This document shows positions 49,008-57,531 of a stretch of 64,000 bases of DNA, one piece after another (within the stretch, counting starts at the first letter, position 1; each line of letters begins with the position of its first letter). The notes beneath the pieces are model-generated. The model did not search any database. It was not told the origin of the DNA and saw only the letters and a list, made by a program, of their open reading frames with translations. Made by a program: the position numbers and the translations under genes. The DNA comes from Fusobacterium nucleatum_L (GTDB lineage Bacteria > Fusobacteriota > Fusobacteriia > Fusobacteriales > Fusobacteriaceae), in assembly GCF_050231725.1 (NCBI RefSeq), contig NZ_CP077172.1:1054001-1118000 (forward strand), given 5' to 3'.

Positions 49008-50177
49008 ATGGCAAAAAGAGACTATTATGAAGTCCTTGGAGTAGATAAAAGTGCAAGTGAAAGTGACATAAAGAAAGCATATAGAAAAGCTGCTATGAAG
49101 TATCACCCTGATAAGTTTGCAAATGCAAGTGATGCTGAAAAGAAAGAAGCAGAAGAAAAATTTAAAGAAATAAATGAAGCTTATCAAGTTCTTTCTGATA
49201 GCCAAAAGAAACAACAATATGACCAATTTGGACATGCTGCCTTTGAACAAGGTGGAGCAGGCTTTGGTGGAGGCTTCAATGCAGGAGGTTTCGACTTTGG
49301 AGATATTTTTGGAGATATCTTTGGTGGTGGAGGCTTTGAAGGATTTAGTGGCTTTGGTGGTTCTTCAAGAAGAAACTATGTTGAGCCAGGAAATGATTTA
49401 AGATATAATCTTGAAATTACCTTAGAAGAAGCTGCAAAAGGTGTAGAGAAAACTATTAAATATAAGAGAACTGCGAAATGTGAACATTGTCATGGAACAG
49501 GAGGGGAAGATTCTAAGATGAAAACTTGTCCTACTTGTAATGGACAAGGAACAATTAGAACTCAACAAAGAACTATATTGGGTATAATGCAATCTCAAAC
49601 AGTTTGCCCTGACTGTCATGGAAAAGGGGAAGTTCCTGAAAAGAAATGTAAACATTGTCATGGAACAGGAACTGCAAAAGAAACTGTTGAAAAGAAAGTT
49701 AATGTGCCAGCAGGTATAGATGATGGACAAAAATTAAAATATGCAGGTTTAGGTGAAGCCAGTCAAAATGGTGGACCTAATGGAGATTTGTATATAGTTA
49801 TTAGAATAAAATCTCATGATATTTTTGTAAGAGATGGAGAAAATCTGTATTGTGAAGTACCTATTTCATATTCAACTGCTGTATTAGGTGGAGAAGTTGA
49901 AATTCCAACTTTAAATGGTAAAAAGATGATTAAAGTTCCAGAAGGAACAGAAAGTGGAAAATTACTTAAAGTTAAAGGTGAAGGAATAAAATCTCTTAGA
50001 GGTTATGGACAAGGGGATATAATTGTCAAAATGACAATAGAAACTCCAAAGAAACTTACAGATAAACAAAAAGAATTATTACAAAAATTTGAAGAAAGTT
50101 TAAATGAAAAAAATTATGAACAAAAATCTAGTTTTATGAAAAAAGTAAAAAGATTTTTCAAAGATATAATTGATTGA
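49008..50177 (+). CDS. dnaJ: Chaperone protein DnaJ (Hsp40)
   Basis: DnaJ stimulates the DnaK ATPase and delivers substrates. The J domain is residues 1-70 with the HPD motif in MKYHPDKFAN. A Gly/Phe-rich stretch (about 80-125) follows, and four CxxCxGxG zinc repeats are visible (CEHCHGTG, CPTCNGQG, CPDCHGKG, CKHCHGTG). The C-terminal domain follows to residue 389. GTTGGAGGGAAATT precedes the ATG. It lies beyond ogt in the heat-shock cluster. Confidence 0.98.
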   Translation: MAKRDYYEVLGVDKSASESDIKKAYRKAAMKYHPDKFANASDAEKKEAEEKFKEINEAYQVLSDSQKKQQYDQFGHAAFEQGGAGFGGGFNAGGFDFGDIFGDIFGGGGFEGFSGFGGSSRRNYVEPGNDLRYNLEITLEEAAKGVEKTIKYKRTAKCEHCHGTGGEDSKMKTCPTCNGQGTIRTQQRTILGIMQSQTVCPDCHGKGEVPEKKCKHCHGTGTAKETVEKKVNVPAGIDDGQKLKYAGLGEASQNGGPNGDLYIVIRIKSHDIFVRDGENLYCEVPISYSTAVLGGEVEIPTLNGKKMIKVPEGTESGKLLKVKGEGIKSLRGYGQGDIIVKMTIETPKKLTDKQKELLQKFEESLNEKNYEQKSSFMKKVKRFFKDIID

Positions 50178-50200
50178 ATTAAATTAAAAGGGGGTTCACT

Positions 50201-50671
50201 ATGGTCAAATCATTGATTGTTTATTATTCCTTAGGTGGAAAAACAAAAAAAGTTGTTGATATATTAGAAAAGCTAACTAATGCAGATGTATATGAAATAG
50301 AGATAGAAAAGCCTTATACTAAACTAACAGCTTATACAATAGGTTTAGGACATTGCAAGACTGGATATGAACCTTCAATAAAAAATGAGATTGATTTATC
50401 TGCTTATGATAAAATTTTTATAGGTGGACCAGCTTGGTGGTTCACTTATGCACCCCCTATCAATTCTTTTATAAAGAAATATGATTTAAGTGATAAAATT
50501 ATTTATCCTTTTGGAACGGCTACAAGTAATTTTGGAGCATATTTTGAAAATTTTAACAAAGAGTGTAAAGCAAAAGAAATAAAAAAGCCATTAAAAATTT
50601 TGAGAGCTACACTTAATAAAGGTCTAGAAGAAACAGTTAAATTATGGATAGATGAAGAATATAATAAGTAA
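50201..50671 (+). CDS. Flavodoxin-family protein
   Basis: This 156-residue protein has the flavodoxin-like fold. The FMN phosphate loop is seen as VYYSLGGKTKKV (residues 8-18), and IFIGGPAWWFTYAPPINSFI (about residues 73-92) holds the aromatic flavin-stacking region. It is probably an electron carrier or an NAD(P)H oxidoreductase of the small NrdI/WrbA-like group. AAAAGGGGGTTCACT precedes the ATG. It follows dnaJ by 23 bases, probably in the same transcript, and has a terminator after it. Confidence 0.83.
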   Translation: MVKSLIVYYSLGGKTKKVVDILEKLTNADVYEIEIEKPYTKLTAYTIGLGHCKTGYEPSIKNEIDLSAYDKIFIGGPAWWFTYAPPINSFIKKYDLSDKIIYPFGTATSNFGAYFENFNKECKAKEIKKPLKILRATLNKGLEETVKLWIDEEYNK

Positions 50672-50677
50672 GAAAAT

Positions 50678-50710
50678 AACTCTTAGGTAGTAATACTTAG
50701 GAGTTTTTTA
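50678..50710 (+). terminator. Intrinsic terminator after the flavodoxin gene
   Basis: AACTCTTAGG and CTTAGGAGTT form an imperfect stem followed by TTTTTT. Confidence 0.78.
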
Positions 50711-50717
50711 TATTAAA

Positions 50718-50756
50718 AAATGGTATTGATAAAAATTTCTTCTATCAATACCATTT
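50718..50756 (-). terminator. Strong hairpin terminator, repeated in an ISL3 end at 57709
   Basis: AAATGGTATTGATA (50718-50731) pairs perfectly with TATCAATACCATTT (50743-50756). Read on the minus strand it is followed by a T run and ends the small membrane gene at 50771. A close relative is found at the left of the ISL3-type element. Confidence 0.75.
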
Positions 50757-50770
50757 ATTATACAGATATA

Positions 50771-50938
50771 TTATTTTTTCTTAGTAGCAAAATAATAACC
50801 AATATAAGCTGCAATACCAATTATTATATTTTGATAAATAGAAAATTTAGTTTTAAAAACTTTTGATACAAAAAAATCAATGATAATTACAAGAATTATA
50901 GTAATTATAAGATTTCCAATAATTTTTAATTTAGTCAT
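50771..50938 (-). CDS. Small two-helix membrane protein (55 residues)
   Basis: A reverse-strand frame opens at ATG 50938 behind AAGGAGTTTAATA, and encodes 55 residues. It has two hydrophobic segments (about residues 6-23 and 34-50) and a Lys-rich end FATKKK. The downstream hairpin and its ribosome binding site support a real gene. It resembles the next small gene in size and helix pattern, so the two may be tandem paralogues. The function is unknown. Confidence 0.6.
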   Translation of the reverse strand: MTKLKIIGNLIITIILVIIIDFFVSKVFKTKFSIYQNIIIGIAAYIGYYFATKKK

Positions 50939-51004
50939 TATTAAACTCCTTATTAATTTTAAATATTGAAAATAACTATTAACCTAAAAATTTTATAAAA
51001 AATA

Positions 51005-51172
51005 TTATTTACTTTTTTTTCTTATAGCAATCCATAAATAACCAAGTGCTCCACAAATTCCAGTTAGTAAGCTATCTAAAAAAGAAAAATTCCAGTTAAA
51101 AAATAAATTTCCTAGATATTCTAGTATGATAACACCAATTACTACATAAATAGCTCCTATATATTTTTTCAT
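51005..51172 (-). CDS. Small two-helix membrane protein (55 residues), paralogue-like
   Basis: ATG 51172 on the minus strand gives 55 residues, with two hydrophobic segments (residues 4-19 and 30-50) and a basic end IRKKSK. GCGALGYLWI-like and GIAAYIGYYF-like second helices of the two neighbours align, with the same overall length. A short GGTGATTTCTT lies ahead of the start. Function unknown. Confidence 0.58.
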   Translation of the reverse strand: MKKYIGAIYVVIGVIILEYLGNLFFNWNFSFLDSLLTGICGALGYLWIAIRKKSK

Positions 51173-51198
51173 AAGAAATCACCTAACCATATTCAGTA

Positions 51199-51392
51199 TT
51201 ATTCATAGTTTTCATAGTCTTCTTCATCATCTAAACTAAATCTCCAACCTGCATTTCCTTTTCTTCCCTTATTATTCCATTTATCATGAGCAATTCTACT
51301 TCCATTTCTTTCTCTTGCATAAGTAGTAGATGCAAATCCTAACGATAACAACATAATAACTAAAACTAAAAAATACTTTTAAATTTTTTCAT
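51199..51392 (-). pseudogene. Frameshifted small secreted protein
   Basis: From ATG 51392 the reverse strand reads MKKFKS and then stops. If one base is restored in the T4 run at 51377-51380 it would read MKKFKKYFLVLVIMLLSLG, a good signal peptide followed by FASTTYARERNGSR and an acidic tail DDEEDYENYE. The current frame from the internal ATG 51354 gives only 51 residues and loses the signal start. It is either a real small secreted basic/acidic peptide with a slip, or a sequencing error. Confidence 0.55.
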
Positions 51393-51607
51393 AAAATTAG
51401 TATATTAATCTGTATTTTATTTATATAATATATTTAAATACTTGTCAATATATTTTAAAATAAAATTTTAAATATTAAAAAACTAGTGTTATTTTATATT
51501 TATTTTATTAATATTTTAATTACTATCTTAAATAATTCAACACTTTATATAAAATATAATTTGAATTATAATAATTTATATTATATAATTTATTAAGAGG
51601 TGATATT

Positions 51608-52971
51608 ATGAATTTTATTGATAGAGAAAAAGAACTAGAAACTCTTAATAAAGAATATAAAAAGATGATAGTTTTGTTGTTCTATATGGAAGAAGAAGAG
51701 TTGGAAAAACAACTTTGATAAAAGAATTTATAAAAGATAAAAGAGCATTTTATTTTTTGGCTGATAAACAAAATGAAAATTTACAAATTGAAAGATTTAA
51801 AAACCAAATATCAGAATATTTTAAAGATGAATTTTTAAAGAAAATAGAAATAAAAGATTGGGACACACTTTTTGATTATTTATTGACAAAGATTTCCAAT
51901 GAAAAAATTATTCTAGTAATAGATGAATTTCAATATTTGTGTATGATTAATAAAGATTTTTCTTCTATCTTTCAAAGAATATATGATGAGAAATTAAAAG
52001 ATAAAAATATTATGATTATTTTATGTGGTTCTTTAATTTCAATGATGTATTCAGAAACTTTAGCTTATGAAAGCCCATTATATGGTAGAAGAACTGCTCA
52101 AATAAAACTTCAAGCTATAAAATTTAAATATTATAATAAATTTTTTAAAGATAAATCTACTCAAGAATTAATAGAATTATATTCTATAACAGGAGGAGTT
52201 CCTAAATATATTTTAAGTTTAGATAGAGATAAATCAGCCTTATATAATATTGAAAATAATATTTTTGATAAAAATAATTATTTGTATTCTGAACCAAAAT
52301 TCCTACTACAAGAGGAGGTTAATGATTTATCTAGATATTTTTCCATTTTAAATGCAATATCAATAGGTCATATTAAGATGTCAGCTATATCTTCATATTT
52401 ACAAATAAATGCTGGAGGTTTATCTCCATATATTTCAAAACTTATAGATTTAGACATACTTGAAAAAGAAAGTCCTATTACTGAGAATATAGAAAATACA
52501 AAAAAAGTTTTATATAAGATAAAAGATAATTATTTAAAATTCTGGTTTTCTTATGTTTATCCATATCAAAGCTATCTTGAAATTGAGAATTTAAATTATG
52601 TTAAAAATAAAATTGAAAATGAATTTGATTTATATGTATCAAAGATTTATGAAGACTTATCCAGAGAAAGTATATGGGAAAATATAAACTTTCCTTTGCT
52701 TAAAGTTGGTAGATGGTGGGATAAAAATACAGAAATTGATATTGTGGCTCTAGGAGAAGATAATAAAATTGCTTTTGGAGAATGTAAATATTCTAAAAAG
52801 TCAATAGGTTTAAATATTTTAAATGAATTAAAAGAAAAATCTAAAAAAGTTATATGGAATAATGATAAAAGAGAAGAATACTATATAATATTTTCAAAAT
52901 CTGGTTTTAGCAAAGATTTAATTGAATTGGCTAAGAAAGAAAGTAAAATTATACTTAAAGAATTGGTATAG
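51608..52971 (+). pseudogene. AAA-type ATPase with C-terminal nuclease-like domain, frameshifted
   Basis: The intact gene should start at ATG 51608 with MNFIDREKELETLNKEYKK. The frame slips in the five-A run at 51659-51663, and the remainder continues as DSFVVLYGRRRVGKTTLIKE in another frame. Walker A is RRRVGKTT, Walker B is IILVIDEFQYL, and the C-terminus has TEIDIVALGEDNKIAFGECK, a PD-(D/E)XK-like pattern of the DUF234 family. These ATPases are common in prokaryotes with unknown roles. The current 418-residue remainder starts at 51715 inside the P-loop region, so it would not bind ATP. Confidence 0.82.
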
Positions 52972-52975
52972 AATT

Positions 52976-52998
52976 AAAAAAGCTACACCGAAGTGTAG
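52976..52998 (-). terminator. Intrinsic terminator of the three-tRNA cluster
   Basis: On the minus strand CTACAC-TTCG-GTGTAG forms a stable tetraloop hairpin followed by CTTTTTT. It lies 17 bases after tRNA-Tyr. Confidence 0.9.
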
Positions 52999-53014
52999 TT
53001 GATTGTTTTAAAGA

Positions 53015-53099
53015 TGGTGGTTGGGGAAGGATTCGAACCTTCGAAGGCTGAGCCGTCAGATTTACAGTCTGATCCCTTTGACCGCTCGGGAACCCAACC
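53015..53099 (-). tRNA. trnY: tRNA-Tyr (anticodon GTA), CCA end encoded
   Basis: The acceptor GGTTGGG pairs with CCCAACC, the anticodon loop reads GTA, and a long variable arm is present as in tyrosine tRNAs. Confidence 0.97.
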
Positions 53100-53116
53100 A
53101 TCTTATAAAATTGTAA

Positions 53117-53191
53117 TGGTACCCCGTAGGGGAATTGAACCCCTGTTTCCAGAGTGAAAATCTGATGTCCTAACCACTGAACGAACGGGGC
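53117..53191 (-). tRNA. trnE: tRNA-Glu (anticodon TTC), CCA end encoded
   Basis: The loop TTTTCAC reads TTC. The acceptor GCCCCGT pairs with ACGGGGT, with a G-U first pair. Confidence 0.96.
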
Positions 53192-53193
53192 AC

Positions 53194-53269
<76 letters not shown>

Positions 53270-53293
53270 TAACGTCATTCAAGGACATTCGTT

Positions 53294-53322
53294 ATAATAC
53301 ACTATTTATAAGATTTTGTCAA
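53294..53322 (-). promoter_or_regulatory. Promoter of the tRNA cluster
   Basis: On the minus strand TTGACA (53317-53322) and TATTAT (53294-53299) are separated by 17 bases and lie about 25 bases before tRNA-Thr. Confidence 0.78.
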
Positions 53323-53340
53323 CAAAAATTTTTAAATATT

Positions 53341-54195
53341 TTAACTTTTTTTAAAAATCTTATTGATTTCTTCCTCTTGATATAATCTTTTTTGTTTCAT
53401 ATTATCTAAAAGCTCTTGATTTATTTGAATTTTTTGGTTTTCTTTTAACTCATTTAGACTTTTTATTATTTCGATATTATGTAGTCCATTTTGTTCTAAA
53501 ATTTCTTTTGCTTTTAAAATTTTTTCAAAACTTATAGCTTTTAAATCTCTTTCTGCTCCAACTCTATCAATAGTATTTAATTGGATTTTATCATATCTAA
53601 TTTTTTCTGAGTTTAAGAAACTAGCAATTTCAATAAAATTTTCAGTGTTATCATTGATATTTTCTAAAATAAAAATTTCTATCCAAATCTCTCCTTTATA
53701 ATTAGAGTTATTTAGATTAATGAACCCTTTTTTTATCTCATCTACATTCGTTCTATAATCAGGTCTGACAATTTTTTCAAATATATCCTGAGTCAATGTA
53801 TTTAAAGTAGGAACGATTAAATCTATATATTCTAACTCTTTCATTACTTCCTTATTAGCTAAAAGCAAACTATTAGTAATTAAACAAATCTTACCTTGAT
53901 ACTTTAAGTCTTCTTTTATAGCCTTTGATATATTTGCTAAGTCTAGACTTAGAGTAGGCTCTCCACTTCCAGAAAATGTAATATAGTCAGGCTTTATATC
54001 CTTTAAAACAGATTGAATTTCATTTAATATTTCATTCATGTCTTTAAATCTCTGTCTTCCTAATTGAATTTTTTTAGTAGCACCACATTCACAGAAGATA
54101 CAATTAAGATTACAACTCTTGCTAACTACTAAATCTACTCCTAAAGATACACCTAATCTTCTTGATGGAACAGGTCCAAATACGTGTTTATACAT
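53341..54195 (-). CDS. Radical SAM protein
   Basis: This 284-residue enzyme uses S-adenosylmethionine and a 4Fe-4S cluster. The cluster motif is Cys28-x3-Cys32-x2-Cys35 in SCNLNCIFCEC, with an extra Cys37. The TIM-barrel segments ITFSGSGEPTLSLDLANI and CLITNSLLL follow. The N-terminus FGPVPSRRLGVSLGVDL is typical of a group of radical SAM proteins (COG0731-like) related to the wyosine synthase type, and the substrate is not known. A divergent promoter region lies upstream. Confidence 0.85.
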   Translation of the reverse strand: MYKHVFGPVPSRRLGVSLGVDLVVSKSCNLNCIFCECGATKKIQLGRQRFKDMNEILNEIQSVLKDIKPDYITFSGSGEPTLSLDLANISKAIKEDLKYQGKICLITNSLLLANKEVMKELEYIDLIVPTLNTLTQDIFEKIVRPDYRTNVDEIKKGFINLNNSNYKGEIWIEIFILENINDNTENFIEIASFLNSEKIRYDKIQLNTIDRVGAERDLKAISFEKILKAKEILEQNGLHNIEIIKSLNELKENQKIQINQELLDNMKQKRLYQEEEINKIFKKS

Positions 54196-54349
54196 TTTCT
54201 CACCTCATTAGTTATTTATTGTATTTTACTACAATATTTAAAAATAGTGAACTACTAGCACTTATATAAGTAATAAGCTTATTCCTAAAATTATAAAAAT
54301 AAAAAATAGCTTGCAACAATAATGTTTAGAGTTTTATTTTTTTAATATT

Positions 54350-54392
54350 TGTAACATTTGTTACAGAAAAAACTTTACAAGGATAGTATAAT
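54350..54392 (+). promoter_or_regulatory. Activator-type palindrome and promoter of the three-gene set
   Basis: TGTAAC-ATTT-GTTACA is a perfect inverted repeat at 54350-54365. A perfect TATAAT lies at 54387-54392 with no good -35 box. If transcription starts near 54399, the palindrome is centred at about -41.5, the class II activator position of CRP/FNR-family proteins. The 54196-54453 gap has no other gene. Confidence 0.65.
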
Positions 54393-54453
54393 TTACTAAA
54401 ATAATAAAGAAATAAAAATAAAATATAGATTGAGATTTAAAAGGAGAGGGAAA

Positions 54454-55632
54454 ATGTATATAAGTAAATCAATGTCAATAAAATCAATAGTGGAGAAATA
54501 TCCGGAAACAATTCCAGTTTTTGCAAATATTGGATTTAAAGGCTTAGATAACCCAGCAGTTTTACAAAAGTTAGAAGAACAAAATATAACATTAGAAAAA
54601 GCAATGATGATAAAAAAAGAAGATGTGGATGCTTTCATTCCAATGTTACAACATGCAATAGCATCTGTTGAAAGAGAAGATGAAGGAGTGAAAGAAGCTT
54701 CACTTATGGGACTTTTACCTTGTCCAGTTAGAATACCTTTATTAGAAGGTTTTGAAAAATATTTAGCAGATAACAAAGATATAAAAGTTAAGTATGAATT
54801 AAAAGCTGCTTACTCTGGGCTTGGTTGGATAAAAGATGAAGTAATAGATAAAAATGATATAGACAAACTAGCAGATATGTTTATTTCAGCTGGTTTTGAC
54901 TTATTCTTTGATAAGGATTTAATGGGAAAATTCAAAGAACAAGGTATATTTAAAGATATGACAGGTATTGAAAAATACAATACAGATTTTGATAATGAAA
55001 ATATCCATTTAAAAGACCCACATGGAGATTATTCTATGATAGGAGTTGTTCCTGCAATCTTTATAGTTAATAAAGCTGCCTTAGATGGTAGAGAGGTTCC
55101 TAGATCTTGGGAAGATTTACTAAAACCTGAATTTGCAAAATCTGTTTCATTACCTATAGCAGATTTTGACTTATTCAATTCAATCTTAATCCATATCTAT
55201 AAATTATATGGCTTTGAAGGTGTAAAGAGTTTAGGGCATTCTTTACTTTCTAACTTACACCCAGCACAAATGGTTGAAGCAAAAGAGCCAGTTGTAACAA
55301 TAATGCCTTATTTCTTCTCTAAAATGATACCAGCAAAAGGACTAAAAGAAGTTATATGGCCAAAAGAAGGAGCAATTATATCTCCAATATTTATGCTAAC
55401 TAAGGCATCAAAGGCAAAAGAATTAGATAAAATTATTAAATTTATGAGTGGAAAAGCAGTTGGAGATACTTTGGCTAATCAAGGTTTATTCCCAAGTGTG
55501 CATCCAGAAGTAAAAAATCCAGTAAATGGTAGACCAATGCTTTGGGTTGGTTGGGACTTTATCTACTCAAATGATATGGGAGAATTAATTAAAAAATGTG
55601 AAGAAACATTTAAAGAAGGAGCAGGAGAATAA
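54454..55632 (+). CDS. DUF1858 plus periplasmic-binding-protein-fold protein, no signal peptide
   Basis: The protein has 392 residues. The first 65 or so (MSIKSIVEKYPETIPVFANIGF and onward) match DUF1858, a small helical module. The rest resembles an ABC-type extracytoplasmic substrate-binding protein with two lobes: LPCPVRIPLLEGFEKYL, GVVPAIFIVNKAALDGREVPRSWEDLL and VTIMPYFFSKMIP. There is no signal peptide or membrane helix, so it is probably cytoplasmic. ATG 54454 follows AAAAGGAGAGGGAAA. It overlaps the GTPase by one base. The function is not known. Confidence 0.75.
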   Translation: MYISKSMSIKSIVEKYPETIPVFANIGFKGLDNPAVLQKLEEQNITLEKAMMIKKEDVDAFIPMLQHAIASVEREDEGVKEASLMGLLPCPVRIPLLEGFEKYLADNKDIKVKYELKAAYSGLGWIKDEVIDKNDIDKLADMFISAGFDLFFDKDLMGKFKEQGIFKDMTGIEKYNTDFDNENIHLKDPHGDYSMIGVVPAIFIVNKAALDGREVPRSWEDLLKPEFAKSVSLPIADFDLFNSILIHIYKLYGFEGVKSLGHSLLSNLHPAQMVEAKEPVVTIMPYFFSKMIPAKGLKEVIWPKEGAIISPIFMLTKASKAKELDKIIKFMSGKAVGDTLANQGLFPSVHPEVKNPVNGRPMLWVGWDFIYSNDMGELIKKCEETFKEGAGE

Positions 55633-56324
55633 TGAAACTTATAACAGTATCAGGACCACCTTCATCTGGAAAGACTTCACTTATTATTAAAACAATAGAA
55701 AGTTTAAAAGCTCAAAATATAAAAGTTGGAATAGTAAAATTTGACTGTCTTTATACAGATGATGATGTTCTATATGAAAAAGCAGGAATACCAGTAAAAA
55801 AAGGATTATCAGGTTCAGTTTGCCCAGACCACTTTTTTGCTAGTAATATAGAAGAAGTTGTACAATGGGGAAAAACTAATAATTTAGATTTGTTAATAAC
55901 AGAAAGTGCTGGACTATGTAACAGATGTTCACCTTATTTAAAAGATATTAAAGCTGTGTGTGTAATAGATAATTTAAGTGGAATAAACACTCCAAAGAAA
56001 ATAGGACCTATGCTTAAACTGGCAGATATAGTTGTTATCACAAAGGGAGATATAGTATCTCAAGCAGAAAGAGAAGTTTTTGCATCAAGAGTACAAACTG
56101 TAAATCCTAAGGCAGCAATAATACATATAAATGGTTTAACAGGACAAGGAACTTATGAATTTGGTTCTTTAATAATGGATAAGAACGAAGAAATAGATAC
56201 AGTTATAGAAAGAAAATTAAGATTTCCACTGCCATCTGCAGTTTGTTCTTATTGCTTAGGTGAAACTAGAATAGGAAATAATTATCAACTTGGAAATATT
56301 AGAAAGATAAATTTTGAAGAGTAA
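55632..56324 (+). CDS. G3E-like GTPase (HypB/CobW/UreG type) with CxxC pairs
   Basis: This 230-residue cytoplasmic P-loop GTPase has GPPSSGKTS at residues 8-16, LLITESAGLC at 87-96 (Walker B-like, with the Glu typical of G3E proteins) and TKGD at 137-140 for guanine. Two CxxC pairs, Cys96/99 and Cys205/208, plus Cys39, Cys64 and Cys110 suggest metal or iron-sulphur binding. G3E GTPases deliver metals such as nickel or cobalt to target enzymes. A metal role here is inference. Its start overlaps the previous stop. Confidence 0.78.
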   Translation: MKLITVSGPPSSGKTSLIIKTIESLKAQNIKVGIVKFDCLYTDDDVLYEKAGIPVKKGLSGSVCPDHFFASNIEEVVQWGKTNNLDLLITESAGLCNRCSPYLKDIKAVCVIDNLSGINTPKKIGPMLKLADIVVITKGDIVSQAEREVFASRVQTVNPKAAIIHINGLTGQGTYEFGSLIMDKNEEIDTVIERKLRFPLPSAVCSYCLGETRIGNNYQLGNIRKINFEE

Positions 56325-56332
56325 TAATTAAC

Positions 56333-56529
56333 AAAAAATAGTTCGTTGGCTAGCTAGATTTCTCAACGGATAAAAATTAAGAATTCGCATCTAAGAAACT
56401 CTAAGCAATAAATTGCTAAGTGTTTCTAAGAAATTCACTAAACTCACTTCGTTCAAACACAGTGAAATTTGCTCGGCTCATTCCATTTAATTTTTATCCT
56501 AAAATCTAGAATGCAACTCACTTATTTTT
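56333..56529 (+). repeat. Palindromic dispersed repeat, copy C (inside the three-gene set)
   Basis: It has the same ends as copies A, B and D (AAAAAATAGTTCGTTGGCTAG and AACTCACTTATTTTT) and an additional inner hairpin near 56395-56435 with GAAACTCTAAGC and GCTAAGTGTTTC. ATTAAC occurs directly outside both ends (56327-56332 and 56530-56535), perhaps a target duplication. It separates the GTPase gene from the ABC ATPase gene. Confidence 0.82.
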
Positions 56530-56561
56530 ATTAACTTCTAAATTATAAGTAAGGAGAGGAA

Positions 56562-57413
56562 ATGAGTATAGACAATAATGAATTAGATGAAATGGACTTT
56601 GACCTTTTGGATATACTTGGAGTTACAGAGCAGAAAGTTGAAACCATAACTTTACTTCCAGGATATAATAAAAAAGGAGAAAAAGAAGGCTATGAAGAAT
56701 TGGTAATAAAGGCAGGAGAAATTGTTGCTATAGTAGGACCAACAGGTTCAGGAAAAAGTAGGTTACTTGCAGATATAGAATGGGGAGCACAAGGAGATAC
56801 TCCAACAAAGAGAACAGTTCTTGTAAATGGAGAATTGATGGATGCAAAAAAGAGATTTTCTCCTAGTTATAAATTAGTTGCTCAACTTTCACAAAATATG
56901 AACTTTGTAATGGACTTAACTGTAAGAGAATTTATAGATTTACATGCAGAAAGTAGACTTGTTTTAGATAGAGAAAGTGTAATAGAAAAAATATTTAACC
57001 AAGCAAATGAACTTGCAGGAGAAAAATTTACAATAGATACTCCAATAACAAGTTTAAGTGGTGGACAATCAAGAGCATTAATGATTTCAGATACTGCTAT
57101 TTTAAGTACATCTCCAATAGTTCTTATAGATGAAATTGAAAATGCAGGTATAGATAGAAAAAAAGCCTTAGACTTACTTGTTGGAAATAATAAGATAGTT
57201 CTAATGGCAACTCATGACCCTATTCTTGCTCTTATGGGAGATAGAAGAATAGTTATCAAAAATGGTGGAATTAATAAAGTTATTGAGTCGACTCCAGAAG
57301 AAAAAAATATCTTAGGTGCATTGACAGAACTTGATGATGTAGTTCAAGGTATGAGAAATAAGTTGAGATATGGTGAAAGATTAGAACTAGATTTTGAAAT
57401 TAAGAAAAAATAA
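56562..57413 (+). CDS. ABC-type ATPase without a permease partner
   Basis: The 283-residue ATPase has Walker A GPTGSGKSR at 59-67, a Q-loop in KLVAQLSQNMNFVMDL, the signature LSGGQS at 165-170, Walker B VLIDE at 187-191 and a switch histidine at 218 in MATHD. No membrane segment is present, and no permease gene is nearby. The preceding genes are the DUF1858 protein and GTPase, likely one functional unit. The ATP is perhaps spent on moving or assembling a cofactor. TAAGGAGAGGAA precedes the ATG. The function is not known. Confidence 0.82.
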   Translation: MSIDNNELDEMDFDLLDILGVTEQKVETITLLPGYNKKGEKEGYEELVIKAGEIVAIVGPTGSGKSRLLADIEWGAQGDTPTKRTVLVNGELMDAKKRFSPSYKLVAQLSQNMNFVMDLTVREFIDLHAESRLVLDRESVIEKIFNQANELAGEKFTIDTPITSLSGGQSRALMISDTAILSTSPIVLIDEIENAGIDRKKALDLLVGNNKIVLMATHDPILALMGDRRIVIKNGGINKVIESTPEEKNILGALTELDDVVQGMRNKLRYGERLELDFEIKKK

Positions 57414-57481
57414 GATGTGGTAAAGCTATTGTATAATGTACTGACCCCAAAAAGTTGGACAATTTTATTTAACTTACTAAT

Positions 57482-57520
57482 AAGGATTGACTTCTGTAAG
57501 AAGCAGGAGTTAATCCTTTT
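57482..57520 (+). terminator. Terminator-like hairpin shared with 7355
   Basis: AAGGATT and AATCCTT frame CTTCTGTAAGAAG and are followed by TTTT. It may terminate the ABC ATPase gene. A similar arrangement is at 7355-7398. Confidence 0.6.
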
Positions 57521-57531
57521 ATTGTAAAATA

